NCBI GenBank assembly: GCA_037974665.1
Contig: CM075766.1
Span: 49,787,569 to 49,851,568, forward strand
DNA length: 64,000 nucleotides
Source: Ehretia macrophylla
Lineage: Eukaryota; Streptophyta; Magnoliopsida; Boraginales; Ehretiaceae
Direction of reading: 5' to 3'
Shown here: positions 1 through 12,700 of the stretch, one piece after another
How positions within the stretch are numbered: the stretch's first letter is position 1
Layout of the letters: each line of letters starts with the position of its first letter
Program-made: the position numbers and the translations under genes
Notes under the pieces: generated by a model
Databases searched by the model: none
Told to the model about the DNA's origin: nothing
Seen by the model: the letters and a program-made list of their open reading frames with translations, nothing else

Positions 1-1653
1 TGGAAGAGATTCCCACGATATCCCAGTCTCAGCTGCCTTTTTCTCTCCAATTAAGGTGCACATTGGGCAAGAGTTCTGCTGACTATTTACATTTGTCATG
101 GGGCTTTTGCTCTTGTTGGTACTCTTAACTAATTTCTTAGCTGCAACAGTATATCTTCTCCTTGTTGAACTTGAATTGTCATCAGAACTGTCATACCTCA
201 CACAACGAACAGGGGAGACCTGTTTGTACGAATAGAGCAAGAATGAAGCTCATCTAAGTTAAAGTTTTAATAGTTACTAGTAAACGATAGTGCATATATA
301 GTTTCGTTATGATCAAAATCAACGAGTTAATATGTAAATAATCAATGAGCTTTGAAATATAAAAACTCTAGTGAGGTATAAATTCCACAATCAGTAAGTG
401 AAATACGAATTGTCATAATCCAAGATGCTGCAGTTTCTGAAACAAAAACCAACTCTGAACAATCTAATATTTAGATGAATTGATTAGAGTGAAATTTATT
501 GGTCTGCAGGTGCTTTAACCAACCACTCCTTCACTCTCCCCTTCCCAGGCCGAGACCCCCCTCTATTCTAAGAAGGGGGGCCCGCTCCCTGGATCGATCA
601 AAAAGCTTATTGAGTGATTTGATTAGAGTTTACTGTCCATTGTATGCGAAATCTAAATTCCTCAAAGCACTTACACCAGTTAATTTATATGCACCGTCTT
701 AATTGTAGCCTATGATCCATTTCAAGTCATTGTTCTAGTTCCTATTTCTCTAAAATTTTAACATGATTGAGAACTTGGGACAAAAGATTGAGGGAAGATA
801 CAACATAGTTAAAACAAAAAAACAGTGGAAGACTTACAGTTGCGCTGTGACAGCAGCTATTAGGCAGTAGTTTGATCTCATGCTTGACGACTGATGAATC
901 GAAAATTTCTGATTTGTTCCAGCTTCTTCTTGTCATGCGATTTGATGAGACAGATGATAGTGCACTATCAGAATCACCATAATTCTCAACAGAACTTGCT
1001 CTACTTTTAACAATAAAACTTCTCTTCTCTGCATCAGCTATTTCTGTGATGCAATTCAGCTCCATTCTCTGTTCAGCAGGCTTGATTTTTGAGGCACTCA
1101 AAGAACGAATTTTTCCATTAGGCCTTTTCTCCAGGCGGTCTCTCTTTTTCACCAATGCGTGCGTGTCAGATAATCCACGCGATGGTTTTCTAGGATTAGA
1201 ACAAGCCTCAAGCATTTTCTCCGAAATTACAGCCTTTTCAACAACTGAATCCGCTTCAGGCGCCTCAAGAAGCTTCAAGAAATTTTCCGTGGAAACGATA
1301 TTCTCTGGAGTCCCTTCAAATTGACGCCTACCAGGGACGGGTGTTATGCCTCTGAGCAATGGCACGGGATCTGATTTCTCCAACTTTTGCACGTATATGA
1401 ATTGGCCAAGTTTCAATTTGTTGCTCAAGATCATCTCATTCTGATCCTGAGGCAAAGAAACATAAGTGGCATGCGACATATCAGAAACCTTCAAATAAAA
1501 TCCTCTGTTAGGCCAAAGATCACCTTCTTCTAATACAGGAATGATGCTTCTGATTTGTAACAACACGGGTTTTTTATCGTCTTGTGAAGCCTTCTTATTG
1601 GATTTCATATCTTCAAGAAGCTTCAAAAGAACCCCAGATTTTAAAGAAGCCAT
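1..1653 (-). CDS. DUF936 family protein, 5' part (partial at left edge)
   Basis: Two exons are visible: exon 1 at 1653-838 (272 codons) and exon 2 at 219 down to base 1 (73 codons, still open at the edge). The donor (GT at 837-836) and acceptor (AG at 221-220) join in phase 0 across a 618-bp intron. The start is the methionine of MASLKSGVLLKLLEDM. An upstream in-frame ATG at 1680 is not favoured because family members begin with MASL-x-GVLLKLL. The N-terminal ~125 residues carry the DUF936 hallmarks: LLQIRSIIPVLEEGDLWPNR, GFYLKVSDMSHATYVSLP, LGQFIYVQKLE, PVPLLRGITPVPGR and GTPENIV. After that comes a low-complexity Ser/Lys/Arg-rich stretch, and exon 2 has the RYDSSDDNSSSTRRR patch typical of the family. 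DUF936 proteins are plant-specific; some are linked to microtubules or stress, but the biochemical role is unknown. The family assignment is seen in the sequence; function is not established. Confidence 0.88.
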
Positions 1654-1771
1654 GATTATCATGTGGAGCAGTTGATGCAAGAAAGATCAAAGAAATGCAA
1701 GAATGATCACATTGGAGATGGAGAAGGGTGTAATCATCAATGATATAATCCAGAAATGGATATTTACAGTG

Positions 1772-1784
1772 TTTATATATATAG
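1772..1784 (-). promoter_or_regulatory. Candidate TATA box of the DUF936 gene
   Basis: On the minus strand GCTATATATATAAA lies about 120 bp upstream of the DUF936 start codon, a normal spacing for a plant TATA box with a short 5' leader. Supported by position and motif only. Confidence 0.45.
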
Positions 1785-1789
1785 CAAGG

Positions 1790-2508
1790 GAGAGATGATA
1801 TGTACAAGTGAATGATCAAGTTTATAATATTTTTGGCAAAATTGGAAAGAGTTTACGGACTTTAGCAGACCATGTACCGATTTGTTTCATGCGAAAGAAA
1901 AGGAGCAGGGTGAGTGGTTCTGGATTTGAGGTCTGGTTTTGAGCAGAGTAAAAATAGACGTGCAAAGCGAGAAATTACAAGGGGTTCCATCTTCGGGTAT
2001 TAGAATCTAATTGTACCACATTAACGTTGTAGACGAATATTTAAAATCTCGGACTAATTCGTTTTAAGATATAACCTTATATTTCTTGTCACTTACAATA
2101 TAATCAGCAGAACCAAAAATCTTTTGTATTTTTATGATAACAACAACAAAATAATTTAGTATTATCATAACCATGATATATTAATAATGTCATTGTTGAA
2201 GGGCGCGTCATAATTTGTTTACACTTGCTTGTTGCCTTTGGATACGCTAAATGGGGAGTTGAATTTTGATTTATACAATGATTTAAAGTTTTAAAGTTGA
2301 AGTTATTTAAGATGGCTGCTGAATTATTTGAAATATTCAACGTCTCATCTAATTTCTGTTTACGATTAGTGATCAGTTGCTTTTTGCACGTTCCTTTCGC
2401 GAATAAAGGCTGCAATTGGTGGAATATTAAGAGAAAGAAAAAAAAAAAGGAAAGTAGAAAATCGAAAATTGGAAAGTAGTCAATTTATCACACCGTTAAA
2501 GAAAAAAA
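1790..2508. other. Intergenic, no gene seen
   Basis: AT-rich upstream region of the DUF936 gene. Short open frames on both strands have no recognisable protein character. It ends at the target duplication of the Mutator-like element. Confidence 0.5.
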
Positions 2509-3645
2509 AAATTATATATCACTCATTTTTTCATCATCTTTTTATCACCTTCTATACATGGCATGCCAATTAAACAGTATCTTTATTTATCTTTCTTCTT
2601 TTTAATTATTTTTTCTCTCTTCTTAATTTCTTTCTCTCCCTCTTAATTAATATTTACTCAAATTTTTTTCTCTCTCTTAATTAATATTTACTCAATTTTT
2701 TTTCTTTAATTATATTAGACAGTATCACTTTTTAACAAAAATTAAACTTTTCTTAGTTCCCAACCCATTGCTAACTTTAAGAAATCTTCATCTTCTTCTT
2801 CTCGAGTCAAAATTGGTGAGTTTTGTTTAAATTCAAAAAGAGAGTTTCCTGCGCTTGTCCCAAAGTCGGAAAAGAATCAATATAAATCGAAAAACTTCTT
2901 TAGAAAATGACCCAAAACGTGCAATTAACATTGGCTTCAATTTCATGAAAGCACTGTCCTTGGACGGCAATAAAATGAATAAACTTCATATTTTCCGTTC
3001 CTAAGACTAAGGATCAAGAGGCTTTTCCCTTTTCTTTAAACAATTGTTTGTTATCCTGATGCAATAATGTAATAAATTTAAAGTATTCAGCTTATCTTAT
3101 TTAGCAATATAATTATCACGATTCAAAACTTGCGAATAAAAACATAAGAGGAAGAAATATGTGTAAATTTTTTCAATTCAAGATATCAGTTATATCAATT
3201 GGGTATGACATAATTTGAGGATATATGGTTTGGAGCAAATATTCAATCAAATCTATTTACTTTGTAGAAAGACCATTGTGAATTTGAAAAAGATTGAAAT
3301 TACATTTTGAATAAGGCCTATTAAGAACCCACCATTTCCGAACAAGATGAAGAGTTCTTAAAAATAGCAATGGGTTGGGATCTAAGAAAGTTTCATTTTG
3401 GTTAAAAGTGATATTGGATCTGATATAGTTAAAGAAAGAATAAAATATTTGAGTAAATATTGATTAAGAGAGAGAAAAAGATTTGAGTAAGTATTAATTA
3501 AGAGAGAGAGAGAGAGAGAGAGAGAGAAAATAAAAAAAAAAAAGAAAAAGAAATAAAAATATTATCTAGTTGGCATGTCATGTGAGGCTCCATATAAGAG
3601 GTGATTGAAGGGCGATAGAAAAAGAGGTGATATATAGCATTACTT
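2509..3645. mobile_element. Non-autonomous Mutator-like element (MULE/MITE) with ~300-bp terminal inverted repeats
   Basis: The two ends are inverted copies: the left arm (about 2509-2800) pairs with the right arm (about 3338-3645). They share the ATATATCAC terminus, the TCTCTTAATTAATATTTACT block and an inner block around AACCCATTGC. The right terminus reads GCATTACTT. The flanks carry AGAAAAAAA (2500-2508 and 3646-3654), a likely 9-bp target duplication, though the A-rich context weakens it. No transposase is present. Its ends match the better-preserved element at 40237-41403, so both belong to one family. Long inverted repeats with a 9-bp target duplication point to the Mutator superfamily. 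The left tip looks a few bases short and the right arm holds an expanded GA run at 3499-3527. Confidence 0.7.
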
Positions 3646-3654
3646 AGAAAAAAA

Positions 3655-5705
3655 ATATCCCAAAAAACAAAGAAAATAAAAATGCCAAAATTGGGTATGG
3701 ATTCTCTCCTTAGTTCATTCTCTCGTTTTGTAAATGAAGTGTATTATTTATTATTAGATTTTGTCATTTTAAATTTTAACCATTAGATCTGGAGTAATAA
3801 ATAATCATTTGTAAATAAATAAAAAAACACGGTTTAAGTGGGTGAGATTTAAAAGGAATATATTTCATGACCCGTAGTATATACCTTATTTAAAAAAATG
3901 TGAGAAATAGAATCATCGAAGGAAAGGATCCAAACGTGTAAAAGAAGTGGATAACTATATTATAATAAATTAATTCAGACAATAACTAATTAAGGAATAA
4001 GACAATAAGTCCCCTCTAGTTTAATAATTATCAGCATCAGTTAAACACTTAATAGACTATTGATGCTGTCATTTAATCCCAATAAACAGAAAGAAGGAGA
4101 AGCTTCATTCCATTGTAACTTTCTTCCTGCTGAAACAAGGTAAATGAAGCTTCATATATTGTCGTATACTTTGACAAGAGAAAATTCCTTGAAAATAAAC
4201 TATTCGTCGTTTATAAAAATGGAGTGTAATAAAATGCCACATGCATGCCTCGGTAGATTATTATCATGTCACTAGATAAATATCAAACGGTATTAAAAAA
4301 TAAAATATTCAAATTAATACTATAGTTCAAACTCATAATCTTTTATTACAAATATATTATTATTAATTATTTTACCCAACTTTTGAGTACAATTTAGTAA
4401 CCTACGTACGTTTGCCATGCTTGGATCATATCAAGAACAGCATACCTTAAGCAGTAAAAATTGTAATGGATAGCACAAAATTAGAACGTGCCTTAGTGGG
4501 ATTCTCGACCGTGGCTTATTTTAGTTGTTTCTTTGAAGGCTTAATTTCTTGCCATCACATACGCCTGATAGCACCTTCAAATGTATTCTTGTACTTTACT
4601 ACAATTGTTTTGTTACTTCAGGAGCCATGATACATTATCAGATTGTTACATTAACAAGTTTCAGTGTTCAATTCGAAGCTTGAAGTTAGCGAAAAGTTCC
4701 TGAAGTGTAAAACAGGAACTTGAACGACAATAATGCTCAATTTAAAAAAACATCATTGTTAAGATAAGAATCTACACCACTCGCAATTTCGATGAACCTG
4801 CCAAATGAAAACTGCGTGACTATATTTTGAGAGATAAATCCGATACTCAAGTCAATAATTTTGATTTAAGTAAAATAAACAAATATAAGAGTTGTGAGCT
4901 AAAGAGTAACCATCCTTTTACCATAAGCCTTCCTCGGGTACTTATAAAGATGGAGAATGACATTTCCAATGTGTTTGGACCATTTTGGTAGGAGTAATGA
5001 TGCCGGAATGGTGCCTAATATGGATTTGGCTTGTTTGGTTAGTCATCATTTATGTGATGAGACACTTATGGAGGAAGTTCACCATACCGTGTGTTAGGGA
5101 GTAGTTGAGCTCGGCTTAAGTGGGAAAGATCGATCTAGAAACTTTCAAACTCTATCGTTTTTTGAGTCTGACAGATGTCAAATTTTTAGTCTTTCCATGT
5201 TAGTTTCTACTTTTTGCCATGTCAATCATGTTGACAACAATGAGCTGAGTATTAGTTGAAAAGCTGTCGTGAATCACTAAGAAGTTGAATCACTTCATCA
5301 ACTCTATGCATATCATGAGATATAGACGCATATGTTGCAGCATTAGGGGGAGACTCCACTTGTGTAGTTGTTTTAGGGGTTTTATTCTTGGTATGTTGAT
5401 TTTAATTTTGGATAAAAGAAGACAATAACGTTAAACAACTAACACCTAATATGAATATGTGTCTGATTCTTTAGATCAATTTGTGACCCCACTTAATGAG
5501 ATAACTCCACTTAGTAAATTAAGAGTTGATTTGATTCGGCCAAAAAATAAAAAGATATCTATACAACTATATATTATAAATCAAGACCAGCGCTTCAGTG
5601 TGGCTCTCCAAATTGATTATGGTACAAGATTATTATTATTATTAGTATTATTTTAAGAGAGACTTAAGTCAATTTATATAAAATTAATATTGAGAACTCT
5701 TACAC
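3655..5705. other. Intergenic, AT-rich, no gene supported
   Basis: Two kilobases of AT-rich DNA up to the left edge of the viral block. I see no exon with family resemblance. There is a short ATT microsatellite at about 5628-5655 and a purine-rich GGGGGAGAC at about 5346 that recalls a retrotransposon polypurine tract, but nothing around it supports an element. Confidence 0.5.
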
Positions 5706-6265
5706 TTAAAGCGAAGGGGAAGGTGAGGAGGAGAAGGAGGCAGAAGACATGGTTAAAGGGGACGTTTGAGAGAGAGAATTAGAAGATGTGTTTCAATCTA
5801 AATCTGACTCTAACGCTAATTCTGATAAGATTTGAGAGAAAGAAAGATGTATTGCAATCCAAATCTGACTCTATCTAACTCTGTCTGACTCTATCTGACT
5901 CTGCCCCTTTAGTCAAAGGTTCTTCATTATTTATAGACAAACCATTACAAAGCTTAATAATATAAACCGGAATCTTTACTATTTCTGACAAGGACTAAAG
6001 CAGTTTCCTTTAATAAAGGAAAAGCTGACATGACATAAAGAGATTCCTAATAATTCACAATAAGACAAACCTGAAGCGACAAAAGCGGTTTCCTTTAATA
6101 AAGGAAGTCTCACTTATTACAAACAGACAAACGAGACATGATTAAAAGGGAATCTGAAGTGACAAAAGATTCCTGTCATATCCTATTATTACAACATGAC
6201 AAACCTAATTACAAAACACGAAGCTTCATCATGGGGTCCACTCGGAATTCCTGGAATCCTGTCTG
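5706..6265 (-). mobile_element. Viral leader/promoter fragment, reverse orientation (left edge of array)
   Basis: A reverse-oriented copy of the viral intergenic leader. It has the purine-rich pre-PBS segment at the left end, the 10-bp AGTCAGAYAG-type repeats, and a TATA box (TATTTATA on the plus strand, 5928-5935) pointing left. It abuts the forward leader of copy 1, making a back-to-back pair. The outer edge near 5706 joins AT-rich host DNA. Confidence 0.8.
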
Positions 6266-6712
6266 CAATGAGTCATGTCTCGTTTGTCTGTTTGTAATAA
6301 GTGAGATTTCCTTTATTAAAGGAAACCGCTTTTGTCACGTCAGGTTTGTTTTATTGTGAATTATTAGGAATCTTTTTATGTCATGTCAGCTTTTCCTTTA
6401 TTAAAAGAAGCTGTTTTAGTCCTTATCAGGAATAGTGAAGATTTCGCTTTGTATTATTAGGTTTTGTATTGGTTTGCTTATAAATAATGAAGAACCCCTG
6501 ACTAAAGGGGCAGAGTCAGATAGAGTCAGACAGAGTCAGATAGAGTCAGATTTGGATTGCAATACATCTTTTTTTCTCTCAAATCTTATCAGAATTAGCG
6601 TTAGAGTCAGATTTAGATTGAAACATATCTTCTAATTCTCTCTCTAAAACGTCCCCTTTAACCATGTCTTTTGCCTCCTTCTCCTTACCTTCTCTTTAGT
6701 GGTATCAGAGCC
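6266..6712 (+). promoter_or_regulatory. Viral leader of copy 1 with TATA box and tRNA-iMet primer-binding site
   Basis: Forward copy of the pararetroviral intergenic region. TATAAATA is at 6479-6486. Two near-palindromes of the type TTCCTTTATTAAAGGAA lie upstream (6308-6324 and 6393-6409), and a run of 10-bp AGTCAGAYAG repeats follows the TATA box (about 6508-6548). The primer-binding site TGGTATCAGAGCC (6700-6712) matches the 3' end of plant initiator tRNA-Met. The TATA-to-PBS distance of about 220 bp fits a pregenomic RNA leader. Fossil promoter; activity unknown. Confidence 0.8.
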
Positions 6713-9700
6713 TAGTTAACTGCAGCACTTCCCTATTCTGGTATTGAAGGTCTTAAACTATACTTGTGTGTTGAACACTAGAGTCTTTGGCAATAGGGCA
6801 ATAGCCGTTAAAGAGTGAATGAAAGGCGCAGTAAGTCCCGCAGTAAGTCCAGTTGTGACCAATGTATCCACCATGGCTGATATTCCCTTGCCAGAACAAG
6901 AAGTTGTTGCTAACAACTCTGAAGTCACTTCTTTTGATCATTCCGCATCTCATTATGAGGTAGACATAACCCAAACACCTCAATCTACCAAACCAGGAGA
7001 ACTCTTCAAACTCTCTCCGTTAAACACATACTCATATTACCAAACTTCCCAACTTACACAAAAGTTCAAATCTCTATTACCTACCAAGCCAGCAGCCCTT
7101 ACAACAGTGTATAAATCCTCTACAGTATCTGTACAATCTGTATCCCCTTCCGGACAAGTTCGTTCTTGGAACAGTGTCAACATGATCAACATGCAGAAAT
7201 CTTCTTCAGAGAAGCATTATCTTGATTCACACGAGTTCAAAAGAAAACGAGAATGACTCGCTGAAAAGCTCAAATAGCCAGCTAAGCCGAAGAAGCAGTC
7301 CTCTCATCCTTGAAAGCATAACCCAAAACCAGATCATGCAGTCTGGATACCAAGTGGAAATTGCGAAAAAGCTTATTGGGTTGATCTCACACCACCTCTT
7401 CATTATCTCTCCAAAGAGAAATTATCCCAACTGGGTGGGGTGATGAAGACGAGAAAAAAGGTCATAGTGAAATTTCCTCAATCATTTTGTCCTTTGATTC
7501 CTTTGATCCATTTGAAAAGGATTCATCATCTCAGACGATTCCACCATACAAATGACCAGTTCTTATGCAGACCCCTGTGACTCCGTTCTACACGGATACC
7601 ACAAGAACACGTACACACAACCCTGTACAAACTAATCCTGATGATTCAGAAGCAACCAGCCCAAGCAGGAGAACACCGGAACCAAACACAAGCACAAGTC
7701 CCACAGGTTCCATAACAGCAACCTCAGAGACAACAAAACATTGAATGAAAAGTTTCCATCCCATAAGCTCCAGATCACAAGCAATTCTGGAACATTGATG
7801 CAATTCCTCCTGATAACAGACTCAAATATCTTGAAAAAATGGATGCATGGATAAATGGAGAATCTCTCCAAAATCCTACTCTTGAGATAAAAGATATCAT
7901 TGACCGTCTTGTTGCTGCTTTTACAGGATCACTTCGTAGTTGGTGGACAAGGATGCTGACAGAAGAAGAAAGACATATCATCCTCACAGATACAGATCCT
8001 ATCCAGATGTTTCTAAGATGTCTACAAACCATTTTCGCAGGACAAACAGCCTAGGAGATTGAGAAAACAGAAAATGAGTTCTTACTCAACAAATGCTGTG
8101 ATGTTGCAAAACTTGGAGATTACTATCTCAGACAGGAAGCTCTGTATTTTATCTTTGGAAAAAATACAGAAACCATCAAGAAGGCGTTCGTCTTTAACAT
8201 GCTACAACCACTTCCTGAATTGTTCGAAACAGAGTTCAAACGAGCCAATATTGCAGATCTAAGACATGTGAGTCTTGCTCACTTGTACCAGATGGCCAGA
8301 AAGCTCATTCAAGATTAGTGCGAGTTCAAACGACTTGGCAAACTTCTCAAAAGCAACGAGCAGAAAATAATGGATACCTTTTGCAGAAACGATTTCCAAA
8401 AGTTTGGCTGTTACACTCACAACTACTCTCTATGTTCGTGTCACAAATACAAGAGGCATAAACATCAAAAAAGGTTTCACAAGTCCAGAAAACCTTTCAA
8501 GAAGTTCAGATTTGTGAAGAAAAGAGCAAAACCTTCCTCTTCCACTAAATGTTTTCTTTGTGGAAAGAAATGATATTTTGCAAAGGATTGTTACCTCAAG
8601 AAGTCCAAGAAGCTACCAGCAAAACTTGTCCAGTTTATCTCAAATCAAAACTTTGATGACCAGCTATACACATGGACTTCCGAACCAGATCAACCCGTCC
8701 TTAACCTTGATATAGCCTCATCCTCATATCTCACCTCAGAATCCGATTCCTCAGATTCAGAACCAAACCTCTCTATAGCCAAAATACACAAAACCACTGA
8801 ACAACCAATCCTTACCACTTCCAAAGCTACCTTTACCCCATGACAGATCTATAAGTCATACATAAAGCTTGTTGTAAATCCTCCAGGATATGTTCCTATT
8901 ACCGTTACTGCACTTCTAGACAGAGGTTCATGTATTTATTTCATGAAATCCAAGTGTCTTCCTCCTAAATTTTGGATTTCCTCCAGAGCAACCTTTACCA
9001 CTGCTTCTGGTAGTGGATTTGCAAGCGAAGCACATTCCATGACCATTCCCATACACTTATCCCCAGATGTCTCAGTTCGACATAGCTTTTACCAGTATGA
9101 TCAATGTTGTGAAGACATTCTCCTAGGAATGGATTTCCTCACCTTACTTGCTTCATTCTCATTTCAGACAGATGGTTTCCAATTCCTGCATAATCAGTAT
9201 ACCCCTTGGGTATCCTTACAGAAATTGGCCTCACAAGTTTTAGCCATTCAAGATGATGAATTTGCTGAAGAAAGAAGCCACCTCCTTTCCTGTTGTAGTG
9301 ATCTTCCAAACAAGTTTTGGGAAAGAGAGAAATGTAACGCCCCGATTCCTCACGGAACCGGGACTTCTATTAACCATACTAATCACAACCCAATTCCAAC
9401 CCGGACTCAAAATTTTAGGGAAAACGGACAGAGTCTCCCCTGTACCGTGGACATTCTGGAAACCTGTAAGCATTCAAATAAAACACGAAGCAAAAGGAAC
9501 AACATTTCTAATTGAAATCCCAACTTTAAGACCATCCGAGCCTTAAGCAACACAAGACAATATAAACACATACAAGCATGCAACCATAGTCATAAAATCT
9601 TTGTCTTCATTCGCTTATCATACCATTCTTTGTTAGCAATTAAATATTCTTAGAAATTAAAGCCAACAATACATCCGTTCATTCACACCCAAGCATGCAA

Positions 9701-12700
9701 CGTAGCTAGAAGCAGAAGCATAAGTTATTACATGCCACAATTCCATAACATTTACTACATCCACTTAGCTTTCAAATTTGTAACTACTCAAATATATATA
9801 CATAAGCCATTAGGCTCCAAAATAGAACAAAAAGTAGACAAGCAAGGTCTTCTACAATTTAGCAAGCAATTACTCCAATCTCAAGTAATAGTACACAGCA
9901 ACCAAGGCAACTCCTCCAACTGCATCACCTGAAACATGTTTAGCGAGGTATGAGCAATCACAATTGCCCAGTGAGGGATAAGGTCTACCGGGGACGTGCA
10001 ATGCAGCAACTTAACACAATTAATATAATAGATAAACAGTGAATAACATTCTAATACCACATTTTAAAAGGTTACAATCGATAACCCTTATCACTCTAAA
10101 TCTTCAATCCCCGATCCACGAACCACGATCTCAATTTCGATATGCCGGTATCCCTTACACCAATGGGTACTCCGGATGTACCCGATCCTACGACCCAGCA
10201 CCCCCTAGCAATCTCCGAACCAGGCGAGTGAGGGAATAGCAGACGGAGCTAAGGCAACCAACACTGGCAAGCCCGATGCCGCCCAGCGAGGCCATCGCAT
10301 CCGCCGCGACAATGAGGTTGCGCAACCACGATGCAATGCAAGAATGATAACAATGACAATATAATCAGTAAACACATTTAAGGACAAAAAGTAGGTTGTC
10401 CTCGCACCAAGTTACAATTTAGCAACAATAAACATATATCAATTGCGCAATTATACTAAACAATATACTCTTTTAGCAAGAAAATAAACTATAATGCACG
10501 TAAGGATGCAGGTCCCTCACCTCTACCGAGTTCCAAGATGTAAGTTTGAATCATATCATTTCCAGTCACCTTGAACCTATGAGCAAACATTACTTCAATT
10601 ACTCTTTAACTACAACATTCATTAATTATTCAGCTAGGTTAGCTAACTCATAACTTTGCTTATTTACCATATATACAATATCTATTAGAATTCTATTTTT
10701 AACAAAATGTCACTTTTATATACTTTAACTTAACATATATTCCAAGTAGCCATTTCCCACAACATAACTCATATAATTATAAGCAACACGGTATTATAAA
10801 CAAGATACAAACATATTTTAATGAAGTAGCTATACAACTTATTTCATGAAACTTCTCCAAACAACTACATATTACATACCATTACCATTTAAACTCTTAT
10901 TTAAATCATTTAAAAGTCAACTATAATAACTACATCAATTCAAATAACCAACTAAGCACCAAGCTCAACTAATTCACATAAAATCCCATTAAAACCTTTC
11001 CACATGCTTAGTATTTAGGTCATAAACTTCATACTTATACAACATATAACTCAATCATGATCAATTAGAGCAAATATAACAATATAATAACTACTAATGC
11101 AACTAATTCAAGTAATTCACAAGAAATCCAACAAATCTCCTTCTAAATGCTTACAAAACAAGCTCTAAACTTCACACAAAATAACGAACCTCAAATCTAA
11201 CTATACTACATCTCTAATGACACTTTATGGCACAATTTAAGCCCTTGAAATCTCACTTTAAAGTACAATTACCCGAAAAGTCCGAATTTGCCTCTTCATG
11301 CATTACGCTACAAGTACTCTAATCGGAGCTCAACTAAGCGAAGCGAATACATTCTTAGCACCTCCTCACTTACTAGACACTAGCCCTAATGCCCGAACGC
11401 ACCCGGATTCACTTTCAACCCAAAACCCCTTTGTTAATCTTTGCTATTAAGCCCCAAACCGAAATGCAAGGTTCAAGATTCCCAAACAAGTTATCCTATC
11501 CTTCAAACCACACCTTATGGCACCCCAAGGACTCTTGAGTTCACCCGTTAAACCTCGTTTACCATTAAATCCCTGATTTCCTCTTTGTGCGTTTACACTA
11601 CAAGTACCAATTTCGGAACCCAAACAAGCGAAACGAAGGCACTTCTAAAGCTTCAATACTTAATAAAGACTAGCCATAACCTCGAAACGTGCCCGGATTT
11701 GAGTTAACCCCGAAATCCCTTATTAAAGTAGCTTAATTTGATCAAATTATTCAAATTTTGTACATGGCAAGTGCAACTAACATTTTTTTCACGCTCAAGG
11801 ACCTAATTAGCAACTACTAGAAGCATTGAATCAAATTAAATTGCACAAATTTTCAGAACCCTAGAAATTTCACTATTTATCATCTTCTCCAAAGCTCCAA
11901 CTCCATTTTCAACCATTCAAAATGCTATCTAACCACAAAAGTATGCTCTATGATCATTAATAAGAGTAATTTAAGCATAAACAAGCATAACCAAGTAATA
12001 TCTCAACAAATCCCTAAAAAAAATAAAGTTTAGGTGCAAAATTTTCAAATACAAAAATAAGATGAAATTCTTACCACACAAGGCTAGAGAAGCTTGAAAA
12101 AGGTGTAAACATGTTCAAGAACTCAAGATTCAAGCTTGGAATGGATGGAAATGACCAACTATAGCAAATTTGTAAGAAAAATTTACTATTTCCGTAACTA
12201 TTTTTTGGCCATTTTTTGACTCTTTTTTTTTTTTTGTTCTTGGCTTATATTATTCTCATGAAAAGGTCAAATGGTAGGTCAAATAATTAAGGCATTTTAG
12301 TAAGGGCAAAAGGGTTATTTGGGTGATCAAATTTCAGCAAAACAAATGCCAAAAATCTGAAAAAAATCTGGAAAAAAAAAATCCCGCTGGTACTATTCAT
12401 CAGACATTTTGCGAATTTTTTCCCGTTGATCCCGATATGCAATGTACGCATGGTAAGGGGCTGTAGTCCCCTAAAAATATGTTGTATTTTATAAAAATAT
12501 AAAATGCATGAAAAGAAACAATTGAATTTATTAAAATATGGAAAATAAAAAATAAAAAGTAATTAGCTAAGTTACATCCAAATTAACCATTTAATGAATG
12601 CAATTAATGAAGTGCTAGGTTCAGGGTGTCACAAGAAACACTTTGTCTCTCTACCTTACAAAGAAAATTGGCATATGCCACACCAAACTGCCTCTCATCC

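Noticed and set aside
742-837. Extension of the DUF936 exon beyond 838
   Set aside because: The frame stays open into the intron, but the family continues at the next exon (219-1) and a good GT donor lies at 837-836.
5341-5360. Polypurine-tract-like GGGGGAGAC suggesting a Copia remnant
   Set aside because: No LTR boundary, primer site or coding domain is nearby.
9333-12633. Small open frames inside the long insertion
   Set aside because: None resembles gag, pol or a host protein; the region behaves as a non-coding LTR.
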